DNA of 50,809 nucleotides from Lachnospiraceae bacterium. GTDB lineage: Bacteria > Bacillota > Clostridia > Lachnospirales > Lachnospiraceae. The stretch covers positions 1-50,809 of the forward strand of contig JALFLW010000016.1 of NCBI GenBank assembly GCA_022774505.1. The letters run 5' to 3'. Below the pieces are notes generated by a model. The model searched no databases and had not been told where the DNA came from. It saw only the letters and a list, made by a program, of their open reading frames with translations. Both the position numbers and the translations under genes were made by a program. Below are positions 16,953 through 24,593 of the stretch, piece by piece (position 1 is the first letter of the stretch; each line of letters begins with the position of its first letter).

Positions 16953-17000
16953 AAAAAAACAAAAACAGCCACTGCAAATAACAGCGGCCCGTTTTTGTTT
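16953..17000 (-). terminator. Terminator of the mreB-flgF-flgG-flgJ transcript
   Basis: On the minus strand a long hairpin with outer stem AAACAAAAAC/GTTTTTGTTT and inner GCCGCTG-type pairing is followed by seven T residues. It lies 51 bases after the flgJ stop and separates the flagellar genes from recD2. Confidence 0.8.
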
Positions 17001-17051
17001 ATATATACGAGTTGACAAACAACTTCTGTTTTATCTTAGAAGCTTTCGATA

Positions 17052-17390
17052 TCAAAGATTATACTGCATCTTTAAATTGTCATACAATTGCTGAGCCAGA
17101 CCGATCTGCCCACTTTCTGTAACTGCAGCCGCCATCTGCTCATTGCGCATATCAGCAAACATCTTTGTATATTCTCCATCCTCATCTTCATTCTCTGTGG
17201 TTTTCTTTGCTTCCTCGATCATTTTCTGCACAAAATATGTCTCAAAGCTTTTACATGCTTCCATCAATTCCTCATCCGAAGAATCTTTATTAACAGAATT
17301 GATTTTTCCGGCAGCCGCACTTGTCAATGCATCTCCTGCCTTTGATGAATAACTGTCATATAATGATGATACATCTAATACGGAACTCAT
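17052..17390 (-). CDS. flgJ: FlgJ-like rod-binding protein
   Basis: 112 aa from the ATG at 17390 (MSSVLDVSSLYDSYSSKAGD); AAGGAG lies 8 nt upstream. It matches the rod-binding domain alone: LMEACKSFETYFVQKMIEEA (about 43-62), KMFADMRNEQMAAAVTESG (about 78-96) and the end IGLAQQLYDNLKMQY. It lacks the C-terminal muramidase domain of proteobacterial FlgJ, as is usual in Clostridia, so a separate peptidoglycan hydrolase must open the wall for the rod. It lies 46 bases after flgG. Confidence 0.87.
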   Translation of the reverse strand: MSSVLDVSSLYDSYSSKAGDALTSAAAGKINSVNKDSSDEELMEACKSFETYFVQKMIEEAKKTTENEDEDGEYTKMFADMRNEQMAAAVTESGQIGLAQQLYDNLKMQYNL

Positions 17391-17436
17391 AAAACTCTCT
17401 CCTTCCAAATATAATCAGTCAGCTGTAAACCCATTA

Positions 17437-18255
17437 TTACGAACGAAGGTTATTGGCCTGCTGAAGCATTTCATCCGATGCTGTGATCGCTTTAGAATTC
17501 ATTTCATACGCTCTCTGTGTCACGATCATATCTACCATTTCATCTACAGCCTGCACATTAGAAGCTTCCAAATATCCGTTCTTCACAATGCTTTTCTTCA
17601 ATGCACTGTCCTGCCCCTCAATTCTCGCTTCTCCCGATGCTTCTGTAGCTATGTAATAACTGTCACCTATTTTCTCAAGACCATTTGTATTATTAAATTG
17701 AGCCATTCCGATACTGATCCCAAGAGGCAGTGCATTTCCATCATCACCAACATATCCGATTCCGCCATAGTTGTCAAAACGCAGCTTTGATGGATCAACA
17801 TCCGCATCAAAGCTTATCTCTTTGCCGGTAGAATCTAACACGGCATACCCTTCCTGTGTTGTCAGCGACCACCCGTTTGAAGTATTCTTCGAGAGATTAA
17901 AATGACCGTTTCTTGTGTAGCACAACGTACCATCCGGCTTCTGTATCATAAACAGACCTTCACCCTCTACCGCAAAATCATAATCTCCATTTGTGGTTGT
18001 AAAAGATCCCTGGCTAAACTGTGTCGAAATAGAGCCAACTTTTACACCAAGCCCCACCTGAGCTCCTATTGGCTTTTGTTTTCCTTCTGTATCAGTGGTC
18101 TTTTTCTGAATATTCTGATATAAAAGTGTCTGAAAACGTGCAGTCTCCTTTTTATATCCTGTCGTATTAATATTCGAAAGATTATTTGATAATGTATCCA
18201 TACTGGTCTGCTGGGCTTTCATGCCGGAAGCAGCCGTCCAAAGTGCTCTCATCAT
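17437..18255 (-). CDS. flgG: Flagellar basal-body rod/hook protein, FlgG-like
   Basis: 272 aa. The N-terminal rod motif MMRALWTAASGMKAQQTSMD with LSNNLSNINTTGYKKE (about 21-38) and the C-terminal VDEMVDMIVTQRAYEMNSKA (about 236-255) are the paired helices that form the axial D0 domain. The central part (QGSFTTTNGDYDFAVEGEGLF, in pieces) is the D1 region. It builds the distal rod. FlgG is preferred over FlgF because of the close fit of both termini and its position after a second, more divergent paralogue. Confidence 0.88.
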   Translation of the reverse strand: MMRALWTAASGMKAQQTSMDTLSNNLSNINTTGYKKETARFQTLLYQNIQKKTTDTEGKQKPIGAQVGLGVKVGSISTQFSQGSFTTTNGDYDFAVEGEGLFMIQKPDGTLCYTRNGHFNLSKNTSNGWSLTTQEGYAVLDSTGKEISFDADVDPSKLRFDNYGGIGYVGDDGNALPLGISIGMAQFNNTNGLEKIGDSYYIATEASGEARIEGQDSALKKSIVKNGYLEASNVQAVDEMVDMIVTQRAYEMNSKAITASDEMLQQANNLRS

Positions 18256-18276
18256 AATTATTCACACCTCTTTCTA

Positions 18277-19053
18277 TTAACCAACCTTTCCTACATCATT
18301 AACAGAACGGTTTAACAGGCTGTCCTGTGTCTGTATCATCTTTTGTCCTGCTTCATATGCTCTGGTGATAGTGATCATATCAACCATCTGATCGATAACA
18401 TTCACATTTGACTGCTCTGTATATCCCTGCTCCAGCGTATAATTTCCTTTCACTTCTGTGGCACCGTCTACTGTCTCCCAGAAATTATCACCATGCTGTT
18501 TCAGATAGTTGTAATCCTCAAAATCTGTGATCTTTATCGTATCTACATATACATTATCTGCATACACTGCCCCATCCTGATCGATCACAACCCTGGCAGC
18601 ATCTGTAGGCACCTGAAGATCGCCACCCTCTCCCTGCAGATGATTTCCATCACTGTCTACTATAAAACCATCCTTGGTACATGTAAAAGAACCATTTCTT
18701 GTATAATATGTCTTTTGCTCACCCTTTGCATTCACTGCACGAACAGTAAAAAAACCGCTCCCCTGGATCGCAATATCATAGGTATTTTCTGTCTGCCGGA
18801 TCGATCCCTGATCCCAGTTTGTATACGTCTCGCCAATCTTTACACCAAGGCTCATCTTTCCAATGGGTTCATCCACAAATCCATTAGAACGATCCCGGAT
18901 CTTATATGTGAGCATTTCTTTAAAAGCCTGACTGGTCACCTGCTCTTCCTTGTAACCTATCGTTGCAGAATTTGCCAGATTATTGGAAATGATATCTAAT
19001 CGTTTCTGCTCATTATACATACCGGTATATGCTGTATATAAACCTCTTGTCAT
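18277..19053 (-). CDS. flgF: Flagellar basal-body rod protein, FlgF-like
   Basis: 258 aa, paralogue of the next gene. N-terminus MTRGLYTAYTGMYNEQKRLD and LANSATIGYKEEQ carry the rod motif, and IDQMVDMITITRAYEAGQKM (about 221-240) the C-terminal helix. GSGFFTVRA lies in the central domain. Clostridial genomes often have two such genes beside mreB, annotated flgF/flgG or flhO/flhP; the latter naming is equally possible. The ATG at 19053 has GGAGG upstream, 24 bases after the mreB stop. Confidence 0.82.
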   Translation of the reverse strand: MTRGLYTAYTGMYNEQKRLDIISNNLANSATIGYKEEQVTSQAFKEMLTYKIRDRSNGFVDEPIGKMSLGVKIGETYTNWDQGSIRQTENTYDIAIQGSGFFTVRAVNAKGEQKTYYTRNGSFTCTKDGFIVDSDGNHLQGEGGDLQVPTDAARVVIDQDGAVYADNVYVDTIKITDFEDYNYLKQHGDNFWETVDGATEVKGNYTLEQGYTEQSNVNVIDQMVDMITITRAYEAGQKMIQTQDSLLNRSVNDVGKVG

Positions 19054-19077
19054 GAAATCCCTCCTTTATCAGAATTC

Positions 19078-20073
19078 TTAAGGCTCTTCATGCTTTCCAC
19101 TCAAAAACTCTACAAACTGTCCCGTTCCGATAGCAACTGCTGTCATCGGATCCTCAGCGGTCATCGTGGTGATCCCGGTCTTTTCTTCGATCAACTCCTC
19201 AAGACCATACAAAAGGCTTCCGCCACCGGTAAGAACAATTCCTCTGTCGGAAACATCAGCCGCAAGCTCTGGCGGTGTCTTTTCAAGAACACTGTGCACT
19301 GCTTCAACAATCTGAGAAGTGATCTCCTTAAGAGCATCCAGTGTTTCATCAGATGTAACCGTGATCGTCTTCGGAAGTCCTGTCACCAGATTACGCCCCC
19401 GGACATCCATTGAAACAACCTCAGGACGCTTATAAGCAGAACCTATCTGGATCTTAATATCTTCCGCAGTACGTTCACCGATCAGAAGATTATGTGTTTT
19501 ACGCATATAACGAACAATAGCCTCATCAAAATCATCCCCGGCAACTTTGATGGATGTACTTACAACAGTGCCTCCCAATGAAATTACAGCGATGTCTGCT
19601 GTTCCTCCACCTATATCTACGATCATATTTCCACATGGTCTCGAAATATCAATACCTGCTCCGATCGCTGCTGCAATTGGTTCCTCAATGATAGCAACCT
19701 CTCTTGCTCCTGCCTCATATGTGGCATCCTCAACAGCCTTCTTCTCAACCTCTGTCACACCACTAGGCACGCAGACACTGATCCTTGGCTTTCTAAAACG
19801 TGTCTTACCACATGCTTTCTGGATGAAATAACGAAGCATCTTCTCTGTAACCGTATAATCAGAAATAACACCCTGACGCAGCGGTCTCACTGCCACAATA
19901 TTCCCCGGAGTACGTCCAAGCATCAGACGTGCATCCTCTCCGATTGCCTTGATCTTATTTGTATCACGGTCAAATGCCACAACTGACGGCTCCCTTAAAA
20001 CAACACCCTTTCCCTTTATATATACAAGTACATTTGCTGTACCAAGATCGATTCCGATATCACTACCAACCAT
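19078..20073 (-). CDS. mreB: MreB-family actin-like rod shape protein
   Basis: 331 aa, full length. Actin-type ATPase motifs are visible: GIDLGTANVLVY (phosphate 1, about 6-17), VCVPSGVTEVEKKAVEDA, the segment EEPIAAAIGAG (about 135-145), VDIGGGTADIAVISLGG (phosphate 2, 153-169) and LTGGGSLLYGLEELI (adenosine motif, about 287-301). MreB guides cell-wall elongation under the membrane. There is no mreC/mreD next to it; being followed by flagellar rod genes suggests the Mbl/MreBH-type paralogue rather than the mreBCD copy. ATG at 20073 with AAAGGAG upstream. Confidence 0.92.
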   Translation of the reverse strand: MVGSDIGIDLGTANVLVYIKGKGVVLREPSVVAFDRDTNKIKAIGEDARLMLGRTPGNIVAVRPLRQGVISDYTVTEKMLRYFIQKACGKTRFRKPRISVCVPSGVTEVEKKAVEDATYEAGAREVAIIEEPIAAAIGAGIDISRPCGNMIVDIGGGTADIAVISLGGTVVSTSIKVAGDDFDEAIVRYMRKTHNLLIGERTAEDIKIQIGSAYKRPEVVSMDVRGRNLVTGLPKTITVTSDETLDALKEITSQIVEAVHSVLEKTPPELAADVSDRGIVLTGGGSLLYGLEELIEEKTGITTMTAEDPMTAVAIGTGQFVEFLSGKHEEP

Positions 20074-20149
20074 TTCGTTTTCTCCTTTCCTTACATCCTA
20101 CTTTCTCTATTTTTTCCGTTTTGTAACAAAAATAAACGTATTCTATGCT

Positions 20150-20177
20150 ATTATATACCATTTTTCAGATATTTCAA
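20150..20177 (-). promoter_or_regulatory. Promoter for mreB and the flagellar rod genes
   Basis: On the minus strand, TTGAAA (20172-20177), a 16-bp spacer and TATAAT (20150-20155). It resembles sigma-A, not the flagellar sigma-28 consensus, so these rod genes may follow cell-shape gene control. Confidence 0.75.
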
Positions 20178-20228
20178 AGAGTATTTTTCATTTCTCTCAA
20201 GATTTCAGAAAAATATTATATTTATTTC

Positions 20229-20257
20229 TTGAATCTGTTCCCCACGTATATTACACT
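20229..20257 (+). promoter_or_regulatory. Possible promoter for the 20343 gene
   Basis: TTGAAT (20229-20234), a 17-bp spacer and TACACT (20252-20257) on the plus strand. It would begin transcription about 24 nt before the leader hairpin at 20288. Confidence 0.5.
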
Positions 20258-20287
20258 TAGTCTGTGATCAGTACATTAAATCACTAC

Positions 20288-20333
20288 GACTTCCCTTTAT
20301 TGGTGTGGGAAGTCTTAGTCATTTATATAAATG
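20288..20333 (+). ncRNA. Two-hairpin leader motif (copy 2)
   Basis: Hairpin 1: 8-bp stem GACTTCCC (20288-20295) with GGGAAGTC (20307-20314), loop TTTATTGGTGT of 11 nt. Hairpin 2: the palindrome CATTTATATAAATG (20320-20333), ending at the GGAGG ribosome site. Compared with 3025-3071, stem and loop lengths are identical, the loops differ only by three transitions, and stem pair 6 changes from T-A to C-G. This compensatory change supports a conserved structure. Confidence 0.5.
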
Positions 20334-20342
20334 GAGGAATTT

Positions 20343-20807
20343 ATGACAAATACCATGATACATTCCAAAAATGAAATACGGATCCTCAGCCGCTTCTGTG
20401 CTCTGCGTCTTTCGCGTTTTCTGCTTCTGACGCTCCTTTTTCCTGCTGCTCTTCTGCATTTTTCTGCCGCCTACTATGTGATTGCCGGAGCGTTTGCCTT
20501 TCCTGCAGCGATCAATCTATCCCTTGAAACTTCCCATCCGGAAAGAAATACGATTTACCAAAGATCATCTTCCATTCCAAAAATCCTACAGGAATATCAC
20601 TTTTCCCACACAAAATACCGTGCGGAATGTTTTGGATTTATTTTGATAATAGCACTTCTGGCTCTCTGGCAATGGGTACAGCCTGCAGAATACTGGTACG
20701 ATTTTCCTGTCGGCAGAGTTCCTCTTTTTTATCTGGCATTTTATTATGTCCTGCAGACAATCCTTTTCTTTTGTTACCGCTCTGCGATCACAAAGGAAAT
20801 AAAATAA
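20343..20807 (+). CDS. Small integral membrane protein, function unknown
   Basis: 154 aa from the ATG at 20343 (MTNTMIHSKNEIRIL), 5 nt after GGAGG; an earlier in-frame ATG overlaps that site. About four hydrophobic segments can be seen: 24-40, 42-57, 100-115 and 130-147. The middle part (about 58-95) is polar with Lys/Arg/His. I recognise no family. It is transcribed alone, divergent from mreB, and ends at a bidirectional terminator. Its most notable feature is the leader motif shared with cvfB. Confidence 0.75.
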   Translation: MTNTMIHSKNEIRILSRFCALRLSRFLLLTLLFPAALLHFSAAYYVIAGAFAFPAAINLSLETSHPERNTIYQRSSSIPKILQEYHFSHTKYRAECFGFILIIALLALWQWVQPAEYWYDFPVGRVPLFYLAFYYVLQTILFFCYRSAITKEIK

Positions 20808-20825
20808 AAAGACCTTTTTCCTATA

Positions 20826-20870
20826 CAAAAAACAAGCTTTTCACACTCATTGTGGAAAGCTTGTTTTTTG
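20826..20870. terminator. Bidirectional terminator
   Basis: A strong hairpin with outer stem CAAAAAACAAGCTTT and inner CACA/TGTG lies between the convergent stops at 20807 (plus) and 20875 (minus). Both flanks give T runs on the relevant strand. Confidence 0.85.
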
Positions 20871-20874
20871 TAAA

Positions 20875-21372
20875 CTATAGTAAAGAATACGGTTTCCTGC
20901 TCTTTTCCTGAAAATATTGATAAATCTCCTGCACCGTGCGATATGTAAGACTTGATGTATCTTCATCCTGAGAAGCCTCTTCCAAAACAGAGGACAATGA
21001 TCCTGCCATATTAGCTGCTTCTGTAGTCTGTGCATTCAGATACGACTGCAAAATACCCGCAAATCCTGAAATTCCCTGCGTAAGTCCTGATAAACTATCG
21101 CTTTGTCCTGATAGCCCGGAAAGTCCGGACAAGACATCGCTGCTTCCTATATTTCCGGTCAGACCCGACAAGCTTTCCATCAGGTCCGTACTCCCCACCA
21201 GGCCCGACAACCCATCCAAGGCTCCTGTATTTCCAAGTGCCCCCAAAGAATTATTATCATTTTCGGATATGGCATTGAGCATCGTACTTGTCGAATTATG
21301 ATCGATCAAATATTGATAATATAAGTCCCTTGATAATGCGGACAGGTTAGAGACAGACGAAACATCCGACAT
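20875..21372 (-). CDS. Low-complexity LSGL-repeat protein, function unknown
   Basis: 165 aa; ATG at 21372 with GGGGGAGA upstream. Residues 40-110 are dominated by Ser, Gly, Leu and Asn with repeated LSGL units (GLSGLVG, SLSGLTG, GLSGLSG, SLSGLTQ). The N-terminus (SALSRDLYYQYLIDHNSTST) and the C-terminus (TYRTVQEIYQYFQEKSRKPY) look like ordinary helices. No signal peptide, no membrane segment, no family recognised. It starts 49 bases after recJ and may share its transcript. The strong ribosome site and terminator support a real gene. Confidence 0.7.
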   Translation of the reverse strand: MSDVSSVSNLSALSRDLYYQYLIDHNSTSTMLNAISENDNNSLGALGNTGALDGLSGLVGSTDLMESLSGLTGNIGSSDVLSGLSGLSGQSDSLSGLTQGISGFAGILQSYLNAQTTEAANMAGSLSSVLEEASQDEDTSSLTYRTVQEIYQYFQEKSRKPYSLL

Positions 21373-21421
21373 TCTCTTCTCCCCCTTTCACCTCTCTTAA
21401 GAATTAAGCATATCATTTTCA

Positions 21422-23161
21422 TCACCGGCAGTCAACTATTGTATACTGTAATTCCCCATACCGCTCATTGATCTTTGGCACAAAGAGTATGTCCATGATA
21501 CAGCCTGCAGCCCTTCGATCCTCCAGGGCATGCCACATTTCCTCTGAATATTTATGACATATCTCCTTTTTCATGCAATGATCGATCTGAAAATCCACCA
21601 GGCTGTATCTTCTTCCCTGATCCATTACGGTGAAATTTCCCACCTGTGCCTCTTTACCGCATACCCGGACAGACAGGATCTCAACTCCCCTTCTCGCAAA
21701 TAACGCACCTTTATTCTGCTCGCCTACCGGTTGAAGCAGATTTAATTCCCTGACCAGATTTCCTGTTACCTCCGCCAGCGGAACCTCCCGGTCTATCGTT
21801 ATCTTTTCTACAAGATCTTCTTGTGTAAGACAGCACCGTTCATTTAACTGATCTCTTAACAATTCAAGATTGCTTTCTTCCAGCGAAAATCCTGCTGCCA
21901 TAGCATGACCACCATATTCCAGCAGCAGGGAAGCACAGGCATTGAGCTCCTGCTGCATATGATACCCCGGAATGGAACGGCCGGAGCCCTTCAGATGATT
22001 TCCCGATCTGGTAAGGATCATCGTCGGACGGTAATACTTTTCTTTTATCCTTCCTGCTACAATTCCCGCCACACTTTCCGGACATTCCTCCACAAATACC
22101 ACAAGAACATTCTTTTCCAGATATCCTTCCTTCTCAATCAGTTTTTCCGCTTCTTCCGTCGCTCTGGCCGTGATATCCTTTCTTTGTTCATTTAATGTGA
22201 TCAGCTTTTTCGCCAGATCATCTGCCTGTTCTCTGTCCCGGGTCAACATTAATTCTACACCTGTAGATGCATCCTCAAGTCTTCCCGCTGCATTTATGCA
22301 GGGACCAATACGAAATCCCAGACATCCGGAATCCACTGCTCTGTTCAATTCGAGCTGCCGTATCAAAGAAGACATTCCCGGATTTGTGCTGTTTTGAAGA
22401 ATCTCCAGTCCTCTGCTGACAATGATACGGTTTTCTCCCTGCAAAGGAACGACATCACACACTGTCGCCACTGCCGCCATTGACAAAAGTTCATCCAAAA
22501 ACGCCTGTCTGTTTTTACCTTCATAGAGTTCTGCGATCAGGCGATATGCGACACCGGCTCCACACATTTCTTTCCACGGATAGATACTCTGTTTCCTCTT
22601 GGGATCAACTACCGCATCAGCCGTTGGGATGATCTCCTCACCGGTATCATTATCTAACGGTACATCATGATGATCTGTCACGATCACTGTCATGCCAAGT
22701 TCCTTCGCTCTGTTTACCGCATCCAGAGCAGATATGCCATTGTCGCAGGTAATGATCGTATCAACACCCTTTTCCCACGCCTGCTGTACCATATAACTGC
22801 GTATACCATATCCGTCCCGTTCCCTGTGCGGAACACGCCAACTGACATCGGCCCCCAGCCCCCTTAATCCAAGAACAAGTATTGAAGTTGACATCACTCC
22901 ATCTACATCATAATCACCGATAATTTCTATTTTTGATCCGTCCTTTATTTTTTGACGGATCATATCCAATGCCCGGTCCATATCATATATATCATGTACA
23001 CTGTGAAGTCTGTCCATGGATGGATACAGATAATTATCCATAGCATCCCAGTCATAAAGTCCCCTTTTCACTAAAACCTCTGCCAGAATCTCTGATATGT
23101 GATACTTCGCTGCTATCATTTTCAGATCAGCCGGATTGCGTTTTATCATCCACTGTTTCAT
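21422..23161 (-). CDS. recJ: Single-stranded-DNA-specific exonuclease RecJ
   Basis: 579 aa. DHH phosphoesterase motifs are clear: IGDYDVDGVMST (about 81-92), ITCDNGISALDAV (about 136-148), VTDHHDVPLD (about 161-170) and GPCINAAGRLEDAS (about 288-301). The DHHA1 part contains YGGHAMAAGFSLE (about 415-427) and a C-terminal OB domain follows. RecJ degrades single-stranded DNA 5' to 3' in recombination and repair. Length is typical of Clostridia. ATG at 23161; AGAGG lies 10 nt upstream. It is divergent from prmA. Confidence 0.94.
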   Translation of the reverse strand: MKQWMIKRNPADLKMIAAKYHISEILAEVLVKRGLYDWDAMDNYLYPSMDRLHSVHDIYDMDRALDMIRQKIKDGSKIEIIGDYDVDGVMSTSILVLGLRGLGADVSWRVPHRERDGYGIRSYMVQQAWEKGVDTIITCDNGISALDAVNRAKELGMTVIVTDHHDVPLDNDTGEEIIPTADAVVDPKRKQSIYPWKEMCGAGVAYRLIAELYEGKNRQAFLDELLSMAAVATVCDVVPLQGENRIIVSRGLEILQNSTNPGMSSLIRQLELNRAVDSGCLGFRIGPCINAAGRLEDASTGVELMLTRDREQADDLAKKLITLNEQRKDITARATEEAEKLIEKEGYLEKNVLVVFVEECPESVAGIVAGRIKEKYYRPTMILTRSGNHLKGSGRSIPGYHMQQELNACASLLLEYGGHAMAAGFSLEESNLELLRDQLNERCCLTQEDLVEKITIDREVPLAEVTGNLVRELNLLQPVGEQNKGALFARRGVEILSVRVCGKEAQVGNFTVMDQGRRYSLVDFQIDHCMKKEICHKYSEEMWHALEDRRAAGCIMDILFVPKINERYGELQYTIVDCR

Positions 23162-23202
23162 TTGTATAACATTCCTCTCTTTGCTATAATAAATAGGATA
23201 TC

Positions 23203-23235
23203 TCTATCAAAAACAATAGATAGAGTATAACACAA
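23203..23235. promoter_or_regulatory. Inverted repeat in the recJ-prmA divergent gap
   Basis: CTCTATC and GATAGAG flank a 10-bp A-rich centre in the only gap between the divergent recJ and prmA. A TATAAC hexamer on the plus strand just to the right could serve prmA. The repeat may be an operator for either gene; evidence is only its symmetry and position. Confidence 0.35.
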
Positions 23236-23339
23236 TCTATGCTCACAGAGCAAAAAACAATGCAATAACAACAGACTGAAAATATCAGGACTTTTGGCTA
23301 TTTATGCTGCAGCAGACAGCAGCGGAACGGAGGATAATC

Positions 23340-24374
23340 ATGAAATGGATCCAATATAAGGTCAATACTACCACAGATGCCGTCGATATGATCGGAGAGA
23401 TTCTTTATGAACTGGGGATACAGGGTTTCGAGGTATCCGATCACGTACCACTGACAGCCGAAGAAGAAAAGCAGATGTTTACGGACATTCCGGCAGAAAT
23501 GGAACCGGACGACGGAAAAGCTACTGTCACATTTTATACAGAGGGTCAAAATGCCCCTGATGAACGGGAATTTTACAGCACCGGCTCCTCACTCAGAGAT
23601 GCCGATTTTTCACAGACTGCCGCTTTTGCGGATCCGAACGGACTGATCCGCACACTCCAGACACGCATCAGGGAGATACAACAGTTTTTCCCATTCCCGG
23701 ATCCTGAAATTTCCTTTTCTGTTCAGGATGATTCACAGTGGAAGGATAAATGGAAAGATAATTTCCATCCGTTTCGTGTCACGGATGACCTGATCATCAC
23801 TCCCATCTGGGAACCCCATCCGGATATAGCTTCCCCGGATGATACGCTCCTTTTGATCGAACCGGGCTCTGCATTCGGCACCGGAACTCACGAAACAACA
23901 CGCCTGTGCATGACATCTCTTCAAAAATATATCACCTCTCAGTCAAGAATCCTTGACGCAGGCTGCGGCAGCGGCATCCTTGCAATCGCTGCCCTTCTCT
24001 GTGGGGCTGACAGTGCTTTCTGTCTGGATATCGATCCTCTGGCAGTATCCGGTACTATGGAAAATGCCGAACGAAATCATATATCCTCTGACCGTATCCG
24101 GGCCTTTCATGGAAATATATTAGAAGACAGCACGTCCATCAAAGAACTTTGTCCTGACCCTTTTGATATTGTCGTTGCAAATATTCTGGCAGATGTGATC
24201 ATTCCGCTGACGGATATCATCCGGCCATTTCTGAAGCCGGATGGCATCTTTATCTCCTCCGGCATCCTCACCAGCCGGGCAGATGATGTCCGCAATGCCC
24301 TGCTTAGAAATAATTTTACGATTCTGGAAGAAAATACGCTTGGTGAATGGATCTCCTTCACTGCACGTCCTTAG
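23340..24374 (+). CDS. prmA: Ribosomal protein L11 methyltransferase
   Basis: 344 aa from the ATG at 23340 (MKWIQYKVNTTTDAVDMIG), with GGAGG 6 nt upstream. PrmA trimethylates ribosomal protein L11 with S-adenosylmethionine. The N-terminal L11-binding part (about 1-110) is followed by the methyltransferase: PGSAFGTGTHETTRL (about 178-192), LDAGCGSGILAIAAL (motif I, about 206-220), CLDIDPLAV, and VVANILADVII (motif IV, about 275-285). Full length. The stop codon TAG touches the first base of hairpin repeat copy B. Confidence 0.94.
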   Translation: MKWIQYKVNTTTDAVDMIGEILYELGIQGFEVSDHVPLTAEEEKQMFTDIPAEMEPDDGKATVTFYTEGQNAPDEREFYSTGSSLRDADFSQTAAFADPNGLIRTLQTRIREIQQFFPFPDPEISFSVQDDSQWKDKWKDNFHPFRVTDDLIITPIWEPHPDIASPDDTLLLIEPGSAFGTGTHETTRLCMTSLQKYITSQSRILDAGCGSGILAIAALLCGADSAFCLDIDPLAVSGTMENAERNHISSDRIRAFHGNILEDSTSIKELCPDPFDIVVANILADVIIPLTDIIRPFLKPDGIFISSGILTSRADDVRNALLRNNFTILEENTLGEWISFTARP

Positions 24375-24507
24375 ACAAAAGGGCAAAACCAGCGTTTTGC
24401 CCTCCAAGAATTGCTTCGCAATTCTCGTTGGCTATCCTTTACATTACGAGCATTTTCCCATACAGACAAAAGGGCAAAACCAGCGTTTTGCCCTCCAAGA
24501 ATTGCTT
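24373..24507 (+). repeat. Dispersed hairpin repeat, copies B1 and B2 in tandem
   Basis: B1 (24373-24463) has the full order hairpin 1, hairpin 2 and spacer ending TACGAGCATTTTCC. B2 (24464-24507) restarts with the same AGACAAAA lead and hairpin 1 but breaks off within hairpin 2. The identical lead shows a tandem duplication of a unit of about 91 bp. The repeat begins inside the prmA stop codon. Confidence 0.9.
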
Positions 24508-24532
24508 TCAACAGAATTGCTTTCAAAAAAAG

Positions 24533-24570
24533 AAAAACGGGGTATCACCCAAAAGTGATACCCCGTTTTT
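24533..24570. terminator. Bidirectional terminator between prmA and secDF
   Basis: A perfect 16-bp hairpin, core GGGGTATCAC/GTGATACCCC with AAAAAC/GTTTTT outside, loop CCAAAA, sits between convergent genes. Confidence 0.92.
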
Positions 24571-24593
24571 TGTTCTATTTATTTAGCAGCTGA

